DNA of 32,499 nucleotides from JAFGMR01 sp964632755. GTDB lineage: Archaea; Halobacteriota; Methanosarcinia; Methanotrichales; Methanotrichaceae. Every line of letters starts with the position of its first letter. The first letter of the stretch is position 1. Of the stretch, positions 24,900-32,497 are shown piece by piece. The position numbers and the translations under genes are program-made. The notes under the pieces are model-generated. The model worked only from the letters and a program-made list of their open reading frames with translations, was not told the origin of the DNA and made no database searches. Location: NCBI GenBank assembly GCA_964632755.1, contig CAZWDT010000033.1, positions 1-32,499 of the forward strand. The letters run 5' to 3'.

Positions 24900-26120
24900 G
24901 TGAGACTATTGGCTATGATAGTGATGATGATCTTATGCATGTCGCTTGCAGTTATGCCTGCGAATGCGAGAAGCATCGTGGTTCCTGGAGATCTCGATGG
25001 CGACATGATTGTCTCAGCCGATGAGATGGATGCGGCAGAACGGTCGTATCAAAGCGTCTCGACCACTCAAGATCAGCTGGATGAGATCAGACATATTCAT
25101 GAGAACTATCCGAGGACAACGACGGATTATAGGGGAACAGAGGTGACGATTTACAAACCGATAAGAAGGATTGTCTCGATTGCCGGTCTCTCTGCAATAG
25201 ATATATTGCGAGCGCTGGGGGTGGAGGATAGCGTCATCGGCGTATGTAAGAACGTGCCAGATCAGCCCGAATACTTCCCAGAATTGAGCAAAGCGACCGA
25301 TGTCGGTGGCGTCCCTCCCGATATTGAGGCGATACTAGAGCTTGATCCAGACTTGATTCTAGCATACGGAGGAACGTGCGGACAGCAAGCCGATATCGAA
25401 GAGAGCTTTGAGGATACAAATGTCACTGTGATGCGCTATAGGGTTACGGGTTTAGCATTTCCGGGCGAAGAAGTGACAATGGAACAGCTAATAAAGAACC
25501 TTGGACATATACTCGAAAGGGATGATGAAGCAGCGCTGTTCTTCGAGTTCATTCAGGATAATGTGGATGAGATCAAAGGGAGGACAAGCGATATTCCCGA
25601 GGAGGAGAAACCGAGAGTATACATAGGAATTAGCAGCTCTCATTATAAAACATGTGGTAATGGAAGTACAGTTACTCCGCTTTGTGAACTGGCTGGTGGA
25701 ATAAATATTGCTGCCAACATCTCGGGAACCTGGCCGGATGTAGATCCTGAGTGGGTGGTAGAGCAGAATCCAGATATTATCATTAGAATAGTATCTCCTA
25801 GCCAAATTCCATCCGGCTATGAGACCGACGATCCATCGGAGATGAGAGCCATGCGAGAGGAGATTATGAATCTTCCCGAGCTGTCCAATGTCAATGCAGT
25901 AAAAAATGGGCGTGTCTACATGTTATCATATAGGATATCATCTAGCGGCCCATCGATGATAGTCGGCTGCGCGTACATGGCAAAATGGTTCCATCCAGAT
26001 CTCTTCGAGGACTTGGGCCCACAGGCCATCCATCAGGAATACCTGACGAGGTTCCAGAGACTGGATTACGACCTGGATGAGCACGGGGTGTTTATATATC
26101 CACCGTTGGAGGTGAGTTAG
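24900..26120 (+). CDS. ABC importer substrate-binding protein with EF-hand/dockerin-like N terminus
   Basis: The 406-residue product has a signal peptide (core MIVMMILCMSLAVMPANA), a short EF-hand or half-dockerin module (GDLDGDMIVSADEMDAA, a perfect twelve-residue Ca loop DLDGDMIVSADE), a linker, then a PF01497-type binding fold: TTTDYRGTEVTIYKPIRRIV, VIGVCKNVPDQ, RVYIGISSSHYKT, and the ending YMAKWFHPDLFEDLGPQ with GVFIYPPLE. It resembles the proteins at 12144 and 26122. No permease lies next to it, so it may use the importer encoded at 10169-12045. GTG 24900 is favoured because GGAGATGA lies at 24887-24894; ATG 24891 is nearly abutted by that site. Codon use is more AT-rich than in neighbours. 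Confidence 0.83.
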   Translation: MRLLAMIVMMILCMSLAVMPANARSIVVPGDLDGDMIVSADEMDAAERSYQSVSTTQDQLDEIRHIHENYPRTTTDYRGTEVTIYKPIRRIVSIAGLSAIDILRALGVEDSVIGVCKNVPDQPEYFPELSKATDVGGVPPDIEAILELDPDLILAYGGTCGQQADIEESFEDTNVTVMRYRVTGLAFPGEEVTMEQLIKNLGHILERDDEAALFFEFIQDNVDEIKGRTSDIPEEEKPRVYIGISSSHYKTCGNGSTVTPLCELAGGINIAANISGTWPDVDPEWVVEQNPDIIIRIVSPSQIPSGYETDDPSEMRAMREEIMNLPELSNVNAVKNGRVYMLSYRISSSGPSMIVGCAYMAKWFHPDLFEDLGPQAIHQEYLTRFQRLDYDLDEHGVFIYPPLEVS

Positions 26121-26121
26121 A

Positions 26122-27186
26122 ATGAAAGTATCCATCTATTCTTTTTTAATGATGCTTATTGCATCATCTACACTTCTGGTAGCCGTGCCAGCGATTGCGG
26201 CAGATTACACACTGGGCATCTTCGGAAACGCGAACAATGATGACACCATAAATGAGGATGACATAGCATATGTAGAGGGCATAATCGACGGAACATACGA
26301 AGCTACTGACCTAGCAGATGCCAACTACGATGGCCGGGTCGATGAGGATGACATAATCCAGATAGATCTTATCATACGTGATGAGGAGAATGAGCTTACA
26401 GTCATCGACACTGCCAATAGAACAGTAACTCTGAAGATGCCGGTAGAGAGAATCATAACGGTGACAGATGACGCTGCAGAGGCTCTGCGGGTTTTGCATG
26501 CTGTGGATAGTATAGTCGGAGTATCGGTGGAGACCCTGGAAAATGAAGCGTATCTTCCTGAGTTCAGCCAGATAGAGAACGTCGGCAGATGGAATGAGCC
26601 AGACTTTGAAATGATCTTTACCCTCGAACCGGACCTGATCATCAGCTACAAGACGGCAACTCCCAAGTACCTTGATCCCACTCTTGAAGGAACCGGCATC
26701 TCTTCGGTCGCCCTGGACCTGTACCGGGCCGATGACATGCGAGAAGAGATGATGATGCTGGGCTATATCGTAGGCAAAAAGGCTGAAGCAGAAAGATATA
26801 TAGAGCTATTTAACAAGGTCGTAGATGCCGTGGACGAGAAAGTATCCCAAATCCCGTCCGACAGTCGAACGCGGGTTTATCTAGAGGGTTACAGCGACCT
26901 CAAGACGTATACAAAGGGCAAAGGAGGAGATCTTGCCTGCACCATGGCNNNNNNNNNNNNNNNNNNNNNNNNNNNNNNNNNNNNNNNNNNNNNNNNNNNN
27001 NNNNNNNNNNNNNNNNNNNNNNNNNNNNNNNNNNNNNNNNNNNNNNNNATAGCCTACATGGCCAAATGGTTCTATCCCGACCTCTTCCCGGAGCTGAATC
27101 CCAAGGAGCTGCATAGAGAGTATCTGGACCTTCAGGATCTGGATTACGATCTTAGCACTCGAGGCGTATTTGCCTATCCGTCCTAG
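26122..27186 (+). CDS. Dockerin-fused ABC substrate-binding protein, interrupted by assembly gap
   Basis: The gene starts one base after the preceding gene's stop. It encodes a signal peptide (ending VAVPAIAA), then two EF-hand loops arranged as a type I dockerin (NANNDDTINEDD and DANYDGRVDEDD), then a PF01497-type fold (VIDTANRTVTLKMPVERI, VVGVSVETLENE-like SIVGVSVETLENE, RVYLEGYSDLKTYTKGKG). A run of 100 N follows, then the family ending YMAKWFYPDLFPELNPKELH and GVFAYPS. By comparison with the protein at 12144, about 92 residues should lie where only about 34 codons of N are shown, so the drawn length is not real. The two ends could even belong to different paralogues joined by scaffolding. 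Confidence 0.75.
   Translation: MKVSIYSFLMMLIASSTLLVAVPAIAADYTLGIFGNANNDDTINEDDIAYVEGIIDGTYEATDLADANYDGRVDEDDIIQIDLIIRDEENELTVIDTANRTVTLKMPVERIITVTDDAAEALRVLHAVDSIVGVSVETLENEAYLPEFSQIENVGRWNEPDFEMIFTLEPDLIISYKTATPKYLDPTLEGTGISSVALDLYRADDMREEMMMLGYIVGKKAEAERYIELFNKVVDAVDEKVSQIPSDSRTRVYLEGYSDLKTYTKGKGGDLACTMXXXXXXXXXXXXXXXXXXXXXXXXXXXXXXXXXXIAYMAKWFYPDLFPELNPKELHREYLDLQDLDYDLSTRGVFAYPS
26949..27048. other. Assembly gap, 100 N
   Basis: Exactly 100 undetermined bases, a common placeholder size for gaps of unknown length. It lies inside a gene belonging to a group of four related binding-protein genes, where repeated sequence may have blocked assembly. Confidence 0.97.
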
Positions 27187-27510
27187 TGAATGAGTTAAGC
27201 GGGGGCGATGCCTCTTGCTTTATTATTTATGCTTATGCGGCTCTCCCTTGCCGCTCTGGCATATTCAAATGATCAGAAGTGGGCAATGGCGGCAGGAGTT
27301 ATCATGATGGACATAAGTAAAGAACGGATTAAGGGTAAAAAGTATTTATCTATGGACGTCAAGTGATTGGCTAAAGATACAGAGATGAGGAAATTGCAGA
27401 AATCTCGCATACTACCTTCGCTTATCCAGTGGAGAAAGGAAATTAAGCAGAGCAGCCATAAGTTCGGGACGATTTGTTGAGCCAGTATCTAAAAAGATAT
27501 TTTAGAGAAT
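27187..27510. other. Intergenic region before the plus-strand ABC-2 gene
   Basis: It contains a possible 52-codon gene (27208-27366), a TATA-like AGTATTTATC (about 27339-27348) and an AT-rich stretch at 27491-27508. No RNA gene or repeat was recognised. Confidence 0.4.
27208..27366 (+). CDS. Possible small protein, 52 residues
   Basis: The frame ATG to TGA encodes a peptide with a hydrophobic N terminus (MPLALLFMLMRLSLAALAYS) and a Lys-rich C terminus (ISKERIKGKKYLSMDVK). GGGGG four to nine bases upstream could act as a ribosome binding site. It lies 21 bases after the dockerin binding-protein gene. No family recognised and chance is possible; the downstream TATA-like box falls inside it. 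Confidence 0.25.
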   Translation: MPLALLFMLMRLSLAALAYSNDQKWAMAAGVIMMDISKERIKGKKYLSMDVK

Positions 27511-28308
27511 ATGCAAGTCCGATCCATCCGGCGCATATGGGACCGAATAACACTCGATTGCAGAGTGGGAGCAGAAGGGGCCTATGCCATCCTCTGGTCC
27601 GATCTGGCGGCTCTGCGGCGTAGCCTGCCCAATTACCTGATAGCCACGGTGGTTACCCCCCTGCTCTACATCGCAGCCTTCGTATTCGGCCTTGGTGGAA
27701 ACATCAAGATGGATGGGCAGAACTACTTGCAGTTCGTGATACCGGGAATCATCGCCATGACGGCCATGAACAGCAGCTTCAACGGAGCAGGAACCAGGCT
27801 TGTCATAGACCAGATCCACTGGCGAAGCTTCGATGAGACGCTCATGGCTCCCATAGGCCAGGCCTGGCTCTTGCTTGGCAAGGCCTTGATAGGCGTTTTG
27901 AGGGGACTTGTAAGCTCCCTCGCCTTTCTCATCATGGCGCTTATCATATCGCCCCAGATTCATGTCGGAGCGCTCTTCCTCTTCAGCCTGCTCCTCTGCT
28001 GCCTGATCTTCTCCTTCTTAGGAGTACTTACAGCCCTGATGGCTCGTTCCTACGACGACATGACAATTTTTACAAGCATCGTCATCATGCCCATGGCATT
28101 TTTGGGCGGAACATTCTTCTCGCTAAACTATCTTCCGTCTGCTGTCAAGCACGCCATCTACTTCCTGCCCCTCACCCATGCCAGCATCTGCCTGCGAGCC
28201 TCTTTCCTCGGCCAGACCGTGCCCTATACATCTCTTTTGGCTATGCTGAGCTTTTTAGCAATATTTATAGGAGCATCCCTTCTGGTCCTTAGAGGAAAGG
28301 ATGCATAA
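27511..28308 (+). CDS. ABC-2 type transporter permease
   Basis: The 265-residue product has six membrane helices and the ABC-2 pattern: YAILWSDLAALRRSLPNYL, TPLLYIAAFVFGLGG, YLQFVIPGIIAMTAMNSSFNG, GKALIGVLRGLVSSLAF, PMAFLGGTFFSLNYLP and FLPLTHASICLRA. It closely resembles the permease encoded at 28342-29079 on the other strand. No ATPase gene accompanies it on the plus strand, so it may share the ATPase at 29081-29941 or form a mixed dimer with its paralogue. ABC-2 permeases usually export; the substrate is unknown. The start has no strong ribosome binding site. Confidence 0.88.
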   Translation: MQVRSIRRIWDRITLDCRVGAEGAYAILWSDLAALRRSLPNYLIATVVTPLLYIAAFVFGLGGNIKMDGQNYLQFVIPGIIAMTAMNSSFNGAGTRLVIDQIHWRSFDETLMAPIGQAWLLLGKALIGVLRGLVSSLAFLIMALIISPQIHVGALFLFSLLLCCLIFSFLGVLTALMARSYDDMTIFTSIVIMPMAFLGGTFFSLNYLPSAVKHAIYFLPLTHASICLRASFLGQTVPYTSLLAMLSFLAIFIGASLLVLRGKDA

Positions 28309-28322
28309 AAAAGGATGCATAA
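28296..28322. repeat. Tandem 13-base duplication across the permease stop
   Basis: AAAGGATGCATAA occurs at 28296-28308, where it encodes the last residues and the stop, and again at 28310-28322, offset by 14 bases. It looks like a small slippage duplication between convergent genes. Confidence 0.7.
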
Positions 28323-28341
28323 GCTTGATTTTGGCTTGATC

Positions 28342-29079
28342 TTATACGCTCATCCTCTTCAGGGCCATCATCCCTCCCCCTAAGAATACACAAAAGAAGG
28401 CGAGCAACACCAATAGCGATGTCCAGGGCAGCGGCTGGTCTAATGCCGCAGCTCTGAGAAACAGGCTGGAATGGGTTAATGGAAGGGCATAGAGAGCCAT
28501 CTTCAGCCAGAAAGGCACCTGAGAGAGGGAGAAGAATGTTCCGCCCAGGAATGTCATGGGCATCAGTATAAGGCTGCCAAAGGTGGCCATGTCCTCATGA
28601 GAGCGAGCGAGCAGGGCCGCCAGCACTCCTAGGAAGGCAAATGTCAGACATGAGAGCAAGAGCCCTATCACGAATGGCAGGCTGACATATATGTGCGGAG
28701 CGATGAGCAGAGCTACCAGCAAGAACGCGACCGAACTCAAGACGCCTCTTACAACACCGATCAGGGCCTTTCCCAAGAGAAGGGAGGGGAGACTCACCGG
28801 AGCCATGAGACACTCGTCGAAGCTCTTGAAGTAGAGCCGGTCGACGTTCAGCCTCGTCCCGGCTCCGTTGAAACTGGTGGTCATGGCGGTAAGGGCGATG
28901 ATTCCCGGTATTACGAACTCCAGGTAGCTCATTCCGTTCAGATCTATTCCCCGGCCTAGGCCCCATCCGAAGGCCACCAGATAGAGGATGGGGCTCATCA
29001 GCGTGGTGAGCAGGTAGCGTGGCCAGCGCCTCTTTAGTGCGGCCAGGTCCGACCAGAGTATGCTGTAGGCATCGATCAT
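28342..29079 (-). CDS. ABC-2 type transporter permease, paralogue
   Basis: The 245-residue product has six membrane helices and matches the plus-strand permease along its length (AYSILWSDLAALKRRWPRYL, YLEFVIPGIIALTAMTTSFNG, GKALIGVVRGVLSSVAF, PMTFLGGTFFSLSQVP, ALPLTHSSLFLRA). Its N terminus is shorter by about 20 residues. The ATG follows the ATPase stop by one base, with GATGGGGGAT as ribosome binding site inside the ATPase gene, so the two are translationally coupled. It probably forms an exporter with that ATPase. Confidence 0.9.
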   Translation of the reverse strand: MIDAYSILWSDLAALKRRWPRYLLTTLMSPILYLVAFGWGLGRGIDLNGMSYLEFVIPGIIALTAMTTSFNGAGTRLNVDRLYFKSFDECLMAPVSLPSLLLGKALIGVVRGVLSSVAFLLVALLIAPHIYVSLPFVIGLLLSCLTFAFLGVLAALLARSHEDMATFGSLILMPMTFLGGTFFSLSQVPFWLKMALYALPLTHSSLFLRAAALDQPLPWTSLLVLLAFFCVFLGGGMMALKRMSV

Positions 29080-29080
29080 G

Positions 29081-29941
29081 CTAATCCCCCATCACCTTCT
29101 GGCCGGTCAGCTCAATGAACACGTCCTCCAGGTTCGACTCCCGCATCACCACCCGCTTCGTGCTCGGCAGACCTTGAATGAACCGGGCAGCGCTCGTCCG
29201 ATCCGGGAAGTAGCTGTAGGTTGTGCCGTTTCCCTCGCCCTGCAGCTCTACGGCGACCATGCCCAGCCTCTGCCGAAGCTCCAGGGGCGATCCCAGGGCG
29301 ATGAGTTTGCCGTGATGAAGCACGCCCACCCTCTTGCATAAGGCCTCAGCCTCCTCAATGTAGTGCGTGGTCAGGAATACGGTTGTGCCCTCGCTGTTCA
29401 TCCTGCGAATGAGATCCCAGACCCGGCGCCTGGTCTGAGCATCAAGACCCACCGTCGGCTCATCCAGAAAGAGGAGCTTCGGCCTGTGGATAAGGGCCCG
29501 GGCGATCATGGCCCTCCTCTTCATCCCTCCCGAGACGTTGTCGATGAGATAGTCGGCATGATCGGAGAGTTCCACATAATCCAGGAGATCGGCTATCCGT
29601 CTCTTCCTCTCGGCCGTTGGGATGTGATGCAGCCGGGCATGCAACTCCAGGTTCTCGGCAATGGTCAGGTCACGGTTTAGGCTGAGGTGCTGCTGCACCA
29701 CGCCGAACTCCTCCTTGACCAACCCTGCATCCTTGGCCACGTCGATGCCGCTGATGAGCACCTTTCCCGAGGTGGGCTTGGTAAGCGTAGTCAGGATGCG
29801 TATGGTGGTGGTCTTACCAGCCCCATTGGGCCCTAAAAATCCGAAAAGATCGCCCTGGAACACGCATAAATTCAAGTCATTGACGACCCTTTTTCCAGAG
29901 TATTCCTTATTTAGGCCCGATATATCTATGATATTGCTCAT
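29081..29941 (-). CDS. ABC-2 transporter ATPase (DrrA/NodI type)
   Basis: The 286-residue product contains Walker A FGPNGAGKTTT-type LGPNGAGKTTT (near residues 36-46), VVQQHLSLNRDLT, the signature NVSGGMKRRAMIARAL, Walker B LLFLDEPTVGLD and the switch His in LTTHY, followed by a C-terminal domain (GMVAVELQGEG to NLEDVFIELTG) typical of drug- and lipid-export ATPases. It lies between the fused chelatase gene (47 bases upstream) and the permease (one base downstream), which suggests one operon. It may also serve the plus-strand permease. Confidence 0.92.
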   Translation of the reverse strand: MSNIIDISGLNKEYSGKRVVNDLNLCVFQGDLFGFLGPNGAGKTTTIRILTTLTKPTSGKVLISGIDVAKDAGLVKEEFGVVQQHLSLNRDLTIAENLELHARLHHIPTAERKRRIADLLDYVELSDHADYLIDNVSGGMKRRAMIARALIHRPKLLFLDEPTVGLDAQTRRRVWDLIRRMNSEGTTVFLTTHYIEEAEALCKRVGVLHHGKLIALGSPLELRQRLGMVAVELQGEGNGTTYSYFPDRTSAARFIQGLPSTKRVVMRESNLEDVFIELTGQKVMGD

Positions 29942-29988
29942 AAAGCCTCGCGATCTCTCATGGCACCAATAGCCATCCCGTCAGGACC

Positions 29989-32052
29989 TCAGTTATTGGC
30001 GTCGAAGAGCAGCTTTTGCTCTCCGTCTACAATGCGGCAGAGCGCCTCGGGGGTGAGTCCTGATATGGGATAGTACTTGCCTCCCGCGGTCTCTGCAATA
30101 TCCTGGCAGTAACCAAGCCTCATATCCATGAAGGAGTTCTGTACCACCTCGGTATCTATGACGATGGTGTTGACTCCAAGCTGCCGGCTCTTCTCTGAGA
30201 TCTCTAAAAGCTCCTCTTTGATCTTGCCCCCCAGGCTCACATTGGCACGACCATCCGATATGAGGACCATCATCGGCTTGATCTCGTCGTTCTTTCTCAT
30301 CTCACCCTCTAAGAGCTTCAGGCCGCGAGACAGTCCGGCGGACAGAGGGGTCCTGCCGCCAGTGGGAAGCTCCTGAAGCCTGCTCAAGGCCAGATCCACG
30401 CTGGATGTGGGGGGCAGGATGAGCTCGGCATCCTTGCCCTTGAAGGCTACCATGCCTATCTTATCCCTCTTCTGGTAGGAGTCCATGAGCAGGGAGAGCA
30501 CAGCCCCCTTGGCGCTCTCCATCCTCTGCATGGCAGCCATGGAGCCACTGGCATCCACCACGAACATGACCACCGCGGATGTCTTTCCCACCCGCTCCTT
30601 CTCCCGGATGTCCTCGGCCAACACCCTGATGGCGTTCTTGCCGGGCCGGGACTTCTGATAAGGGGCGGCCGCTCGGATGGTGGCGTCGATTGCTATGTCC
30701 TTTCCGTCCGTGGGCATCCTCTGGCGGAGGTACCGGCCCGAGTTTTGTGCGGCCAGTGTGTTCATCCTCCGGCCGCTGATCCTGCGGCGGAATAGCCTGT
30801 CCCTGTGGCGGGACGCGCTTATCTTCCGCACATCAATTGGAGACCCGATCTCGAAGATCTGCTCCTGAGGCGATGCGGCCTGGGTCTCATTGGAGTCCTG
30901 CTGGGAGTCGGGCTGCTGCGGCTCCCGCTCCCGCTCCTGCTTCTGCTGCTGCTTAGGCTTTTGTTGCTGCTTGGGATTCTTCTCTTGCTGCTGTTGTTCA
31001 TGATGATGCTCATGCTGCTGCTTTTCCATGGATTTGTCGAGCTTATCCTTGTTCAATGTGGGTGGCTCAAAGGGCCGGCTCCTCATGCGGTGGGCAAGCG
31101 CGAACTCCATGGCCTTCTTGACATCTTTGGGGAGGACCTCGCCCCTTCCCTCATAGGCGGCAATCGTCTTGGCCGTTCGGGAGATCACGATCTCTGCCCG
31201 GTGCGTCTTGACCCCTAGATCTATGCAGGTGGTGGCAATGGTGCGGAGCAGGTCATCGCTCATGGTCACCTGGTTTAGCATCTCCCTCGCCTTGGCGATC
31301 GCCTCTTTCATCTGATCCTGTTCGGCCTGGTGTTCTATCGCAAACCCTTCCGGATCGACATCAAATGCATCCGCCATCTTGGCGATCTGCATCCTCTGCT
31401 CCACATCATCTATTCCCACGACGCTCACCTGCAGCCCGAACCGGTCCAGCAGTTGCGGCCTGATCTCGCCCTCCTCTGGGTTCATGGTCCCTACCAGGAT
31501 GAAGCGAGCGGGATGGGCCACAGACACGCCTTCCCTCTCAACGAAGTTCACGCCCATGGCGGCGGAATCCAGCAGAACATCAGCCACGTGATCATCCAGG
31601 AGGTTGACCTCGTCTATGTAGAGTATGCCCCGGTTGCAGGCGGCCAGGATTCCCGGCTCCAGGGCTTTGATGCCCTCCTTGATGGCCCGCTCCACGTTCA
31701 AAGAGCCGACAACTCTATCCTCGGTTGCCCCTAGCGGCAGATCGACAACCGGCGTCTTTCTCTCCACTGCCCTTATCTGGCCTTTATCATTTTTCTCAAA
31801 GCACAGATCACACATCGAATCCGGATTGGCGGGATCGCAGTTGAAGGGACAATCCTCCACCACAAGTATATTCTCGAGTAGGTCGGCCAGGGCCCGCACG
31901 GCGGTTGATTTGGCGGTGCCTTTGTCACCCCGGATCAGCACTCCGCCTATGCGGGGATTTATAGCGTTTAAGATCAGGGCGAACTTCATGTCGTACTGAC
32001 CAACGATGGATGTGAACGGCAGTGTTTTTCTCTTCAAATGATGCATTGTCAT
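29989..32052 (-). CDS. Fused ChlI-ChlD type chelatase subunit (AAA+ and VWA)
   Basis: The 687-residue product joins an AAA+ motor (1-325: Walker A GDKGTAKST at 42-50, Walker B ILYIDE at 143-148, sensor GTMNPEEGEIRPQLLDRFG) to a VWA domain (about 490-680: MIDAS DASGS at 500-504, GGRTPLSAGL, SDGRAN) through a Gln/His/Lys/Pro-rich linker (about 340-397, with HEHHHE at 347-352). Cys68, Cys72, Cys81 and Cys84 form a CPFNC...CDLC group. These subunits drive metal insertion by BchH/CobN-type large subunits, so the partner is probably CobN at 20854. Metal unknown. ATG 32052 and ATG 32046 are both possible. An ABC exporter follows in the same direction. Confidence 0.92.
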   Translation of the reverse strand: MTMHHLKRKTLPFTSIVGQYDMKFALILNAINPRIGGVLIRGDKGTAKSTAVRALADLLENILVVEDCPFNCDPANPDSMCDLCFEKNDKGQIRAVERKTPVVDLPLGATEDRVVGSLNVERAIKEGIKALEPGILAACNRGILYIDEVNLLDDHVADVLLDSAAMGVNFVEREGVSVAHPARFILVGTMNPEEGEIRPQLLDRFGLQVSVVGIDDVEQRMQIAKMADAFDVDPEGFAIEHQAEQDQMKEAIAKAREMLNQVTMSDDLLRTIATTCIDLGVKTHRAEIVISRTAKTIAAYEGRGEVLPKDVKKAMEFALAHRMRSRPFEPPTLNKDKLDKSMEKQQHEHHHEQQQQEKNPKQQQKPKQQQKQEREREPQQPDSQQDSNETQAASPQEQIFEIGSPIDVRKISASRHRDRLFRRRISGRRMNTLAAQNSGRYLRQRMPTDGKDIAIDATIRAAAPYQKSRPGKNAIRVLAEDIREKERVGKTSAVVMFVVDASGSMAAMQRMESAKGAVLSLLMDSYQKRDKIGMVAFKGKDAELILPPTSSVDLALSRLQELPTGGRTPLSAGLSRGLKLLEGEMRKNDEIKPMMVLISDGRANVSLGGKIKEELLEISEKSRQLGVNTIVIDTEVVQNSFMDMRLGYCQDIAETAGGKYYPISGLTPEALCRIVDGEQKLLFDANN

Positions 32053-32083
32053 CGCCTTATTTAAATTAGCAAGTCGCCCGTCT

Positions 32084-32093
32084 ATATAAGGCT
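32084..32093 (-). promoter_or_regulatory. TATA box of the chelatase-exporter operon
   Basis: On the minus strand CTTATATAG lies 32-41 bases before ATG 32052, which gives a leader of only a few bases to about 15 bases. Confidence 0.5.
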
Positions 32094-32357
32094 TTACGTT
32101 GTAATAAAAAGCAATAATTTATGAATTTTTTCGACATAAAATGCACTATCTTGTTACTTTGAATATATTATATATTTATAATCATGCCATTTGCTGACCG
32201 GTTGATCGAGCATTCGAGTTATTTAAGAGCGGTAACGATTGATGCGATGGTAATTGTAGCCAAAATAAGTCCAATGTCTCCGATTCAGCGAAGATATTCA
32301 GAGGATTTAGAGAGACCTCCGCATCACATCAAGATAGATATAATAGGCAGCATGCCG

Positions 32358-32447
32358 AAATTGCTGTAATTTGATTCGCCGGACGTGCCAGGTAGCGCCG
32401 CAGCCTATCGATATTCTTAGAAGAATCAGCTCGATTTACAGCAATTT
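32358..32447. repeat. Inverted repeat enclosing a palindrome
   Basis: AAATTGCTGTAA (32358-32369) and TTACAGCAATTT (32436-32447) are perfectly complementary, extendable to 15 of 17 positions. The 66 bases between them include the palindrome ATTCTTAGAAGAAT (32413-32426). It may be a small mobile-element remnant or a structured RNA. Confidence 0.45.
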
Positions 32448-32459
32448 AGGACGAAATCA

Positions 32460-32497
32460 GGGCTAATCCCCGCCTTTTTAAAGGCTGGATACAGCCC
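32460..32497 (+). other. Stacked stem-loop at the window edge
   Basis: Three nested stems pair: GGGCT/AGCCC (32460-32464 with 32493-32497), ATCC/GGAT (32466-32469 with 32487-32490) and GCCTTT/AAAGGC (32472-32477 with 32480-32485). It could be a terminator for a gene beyond the window or part of an RNA gene cut by the edge. Confidence 0.4.

Noticed and set aside
30805..31218. Leu-rich plus-strand frame opposite the chelatase linker
   Set aside because: The poly-Leu run is the antisense reading of the Gln-rich linker codons.
32184..32369. 61-codon frame at the right edge
   Set aside because: It starts eight bases after a TATA-like box, too close for a normal start, has no ribosome binding site, and its end overlaps the inverted repeat.
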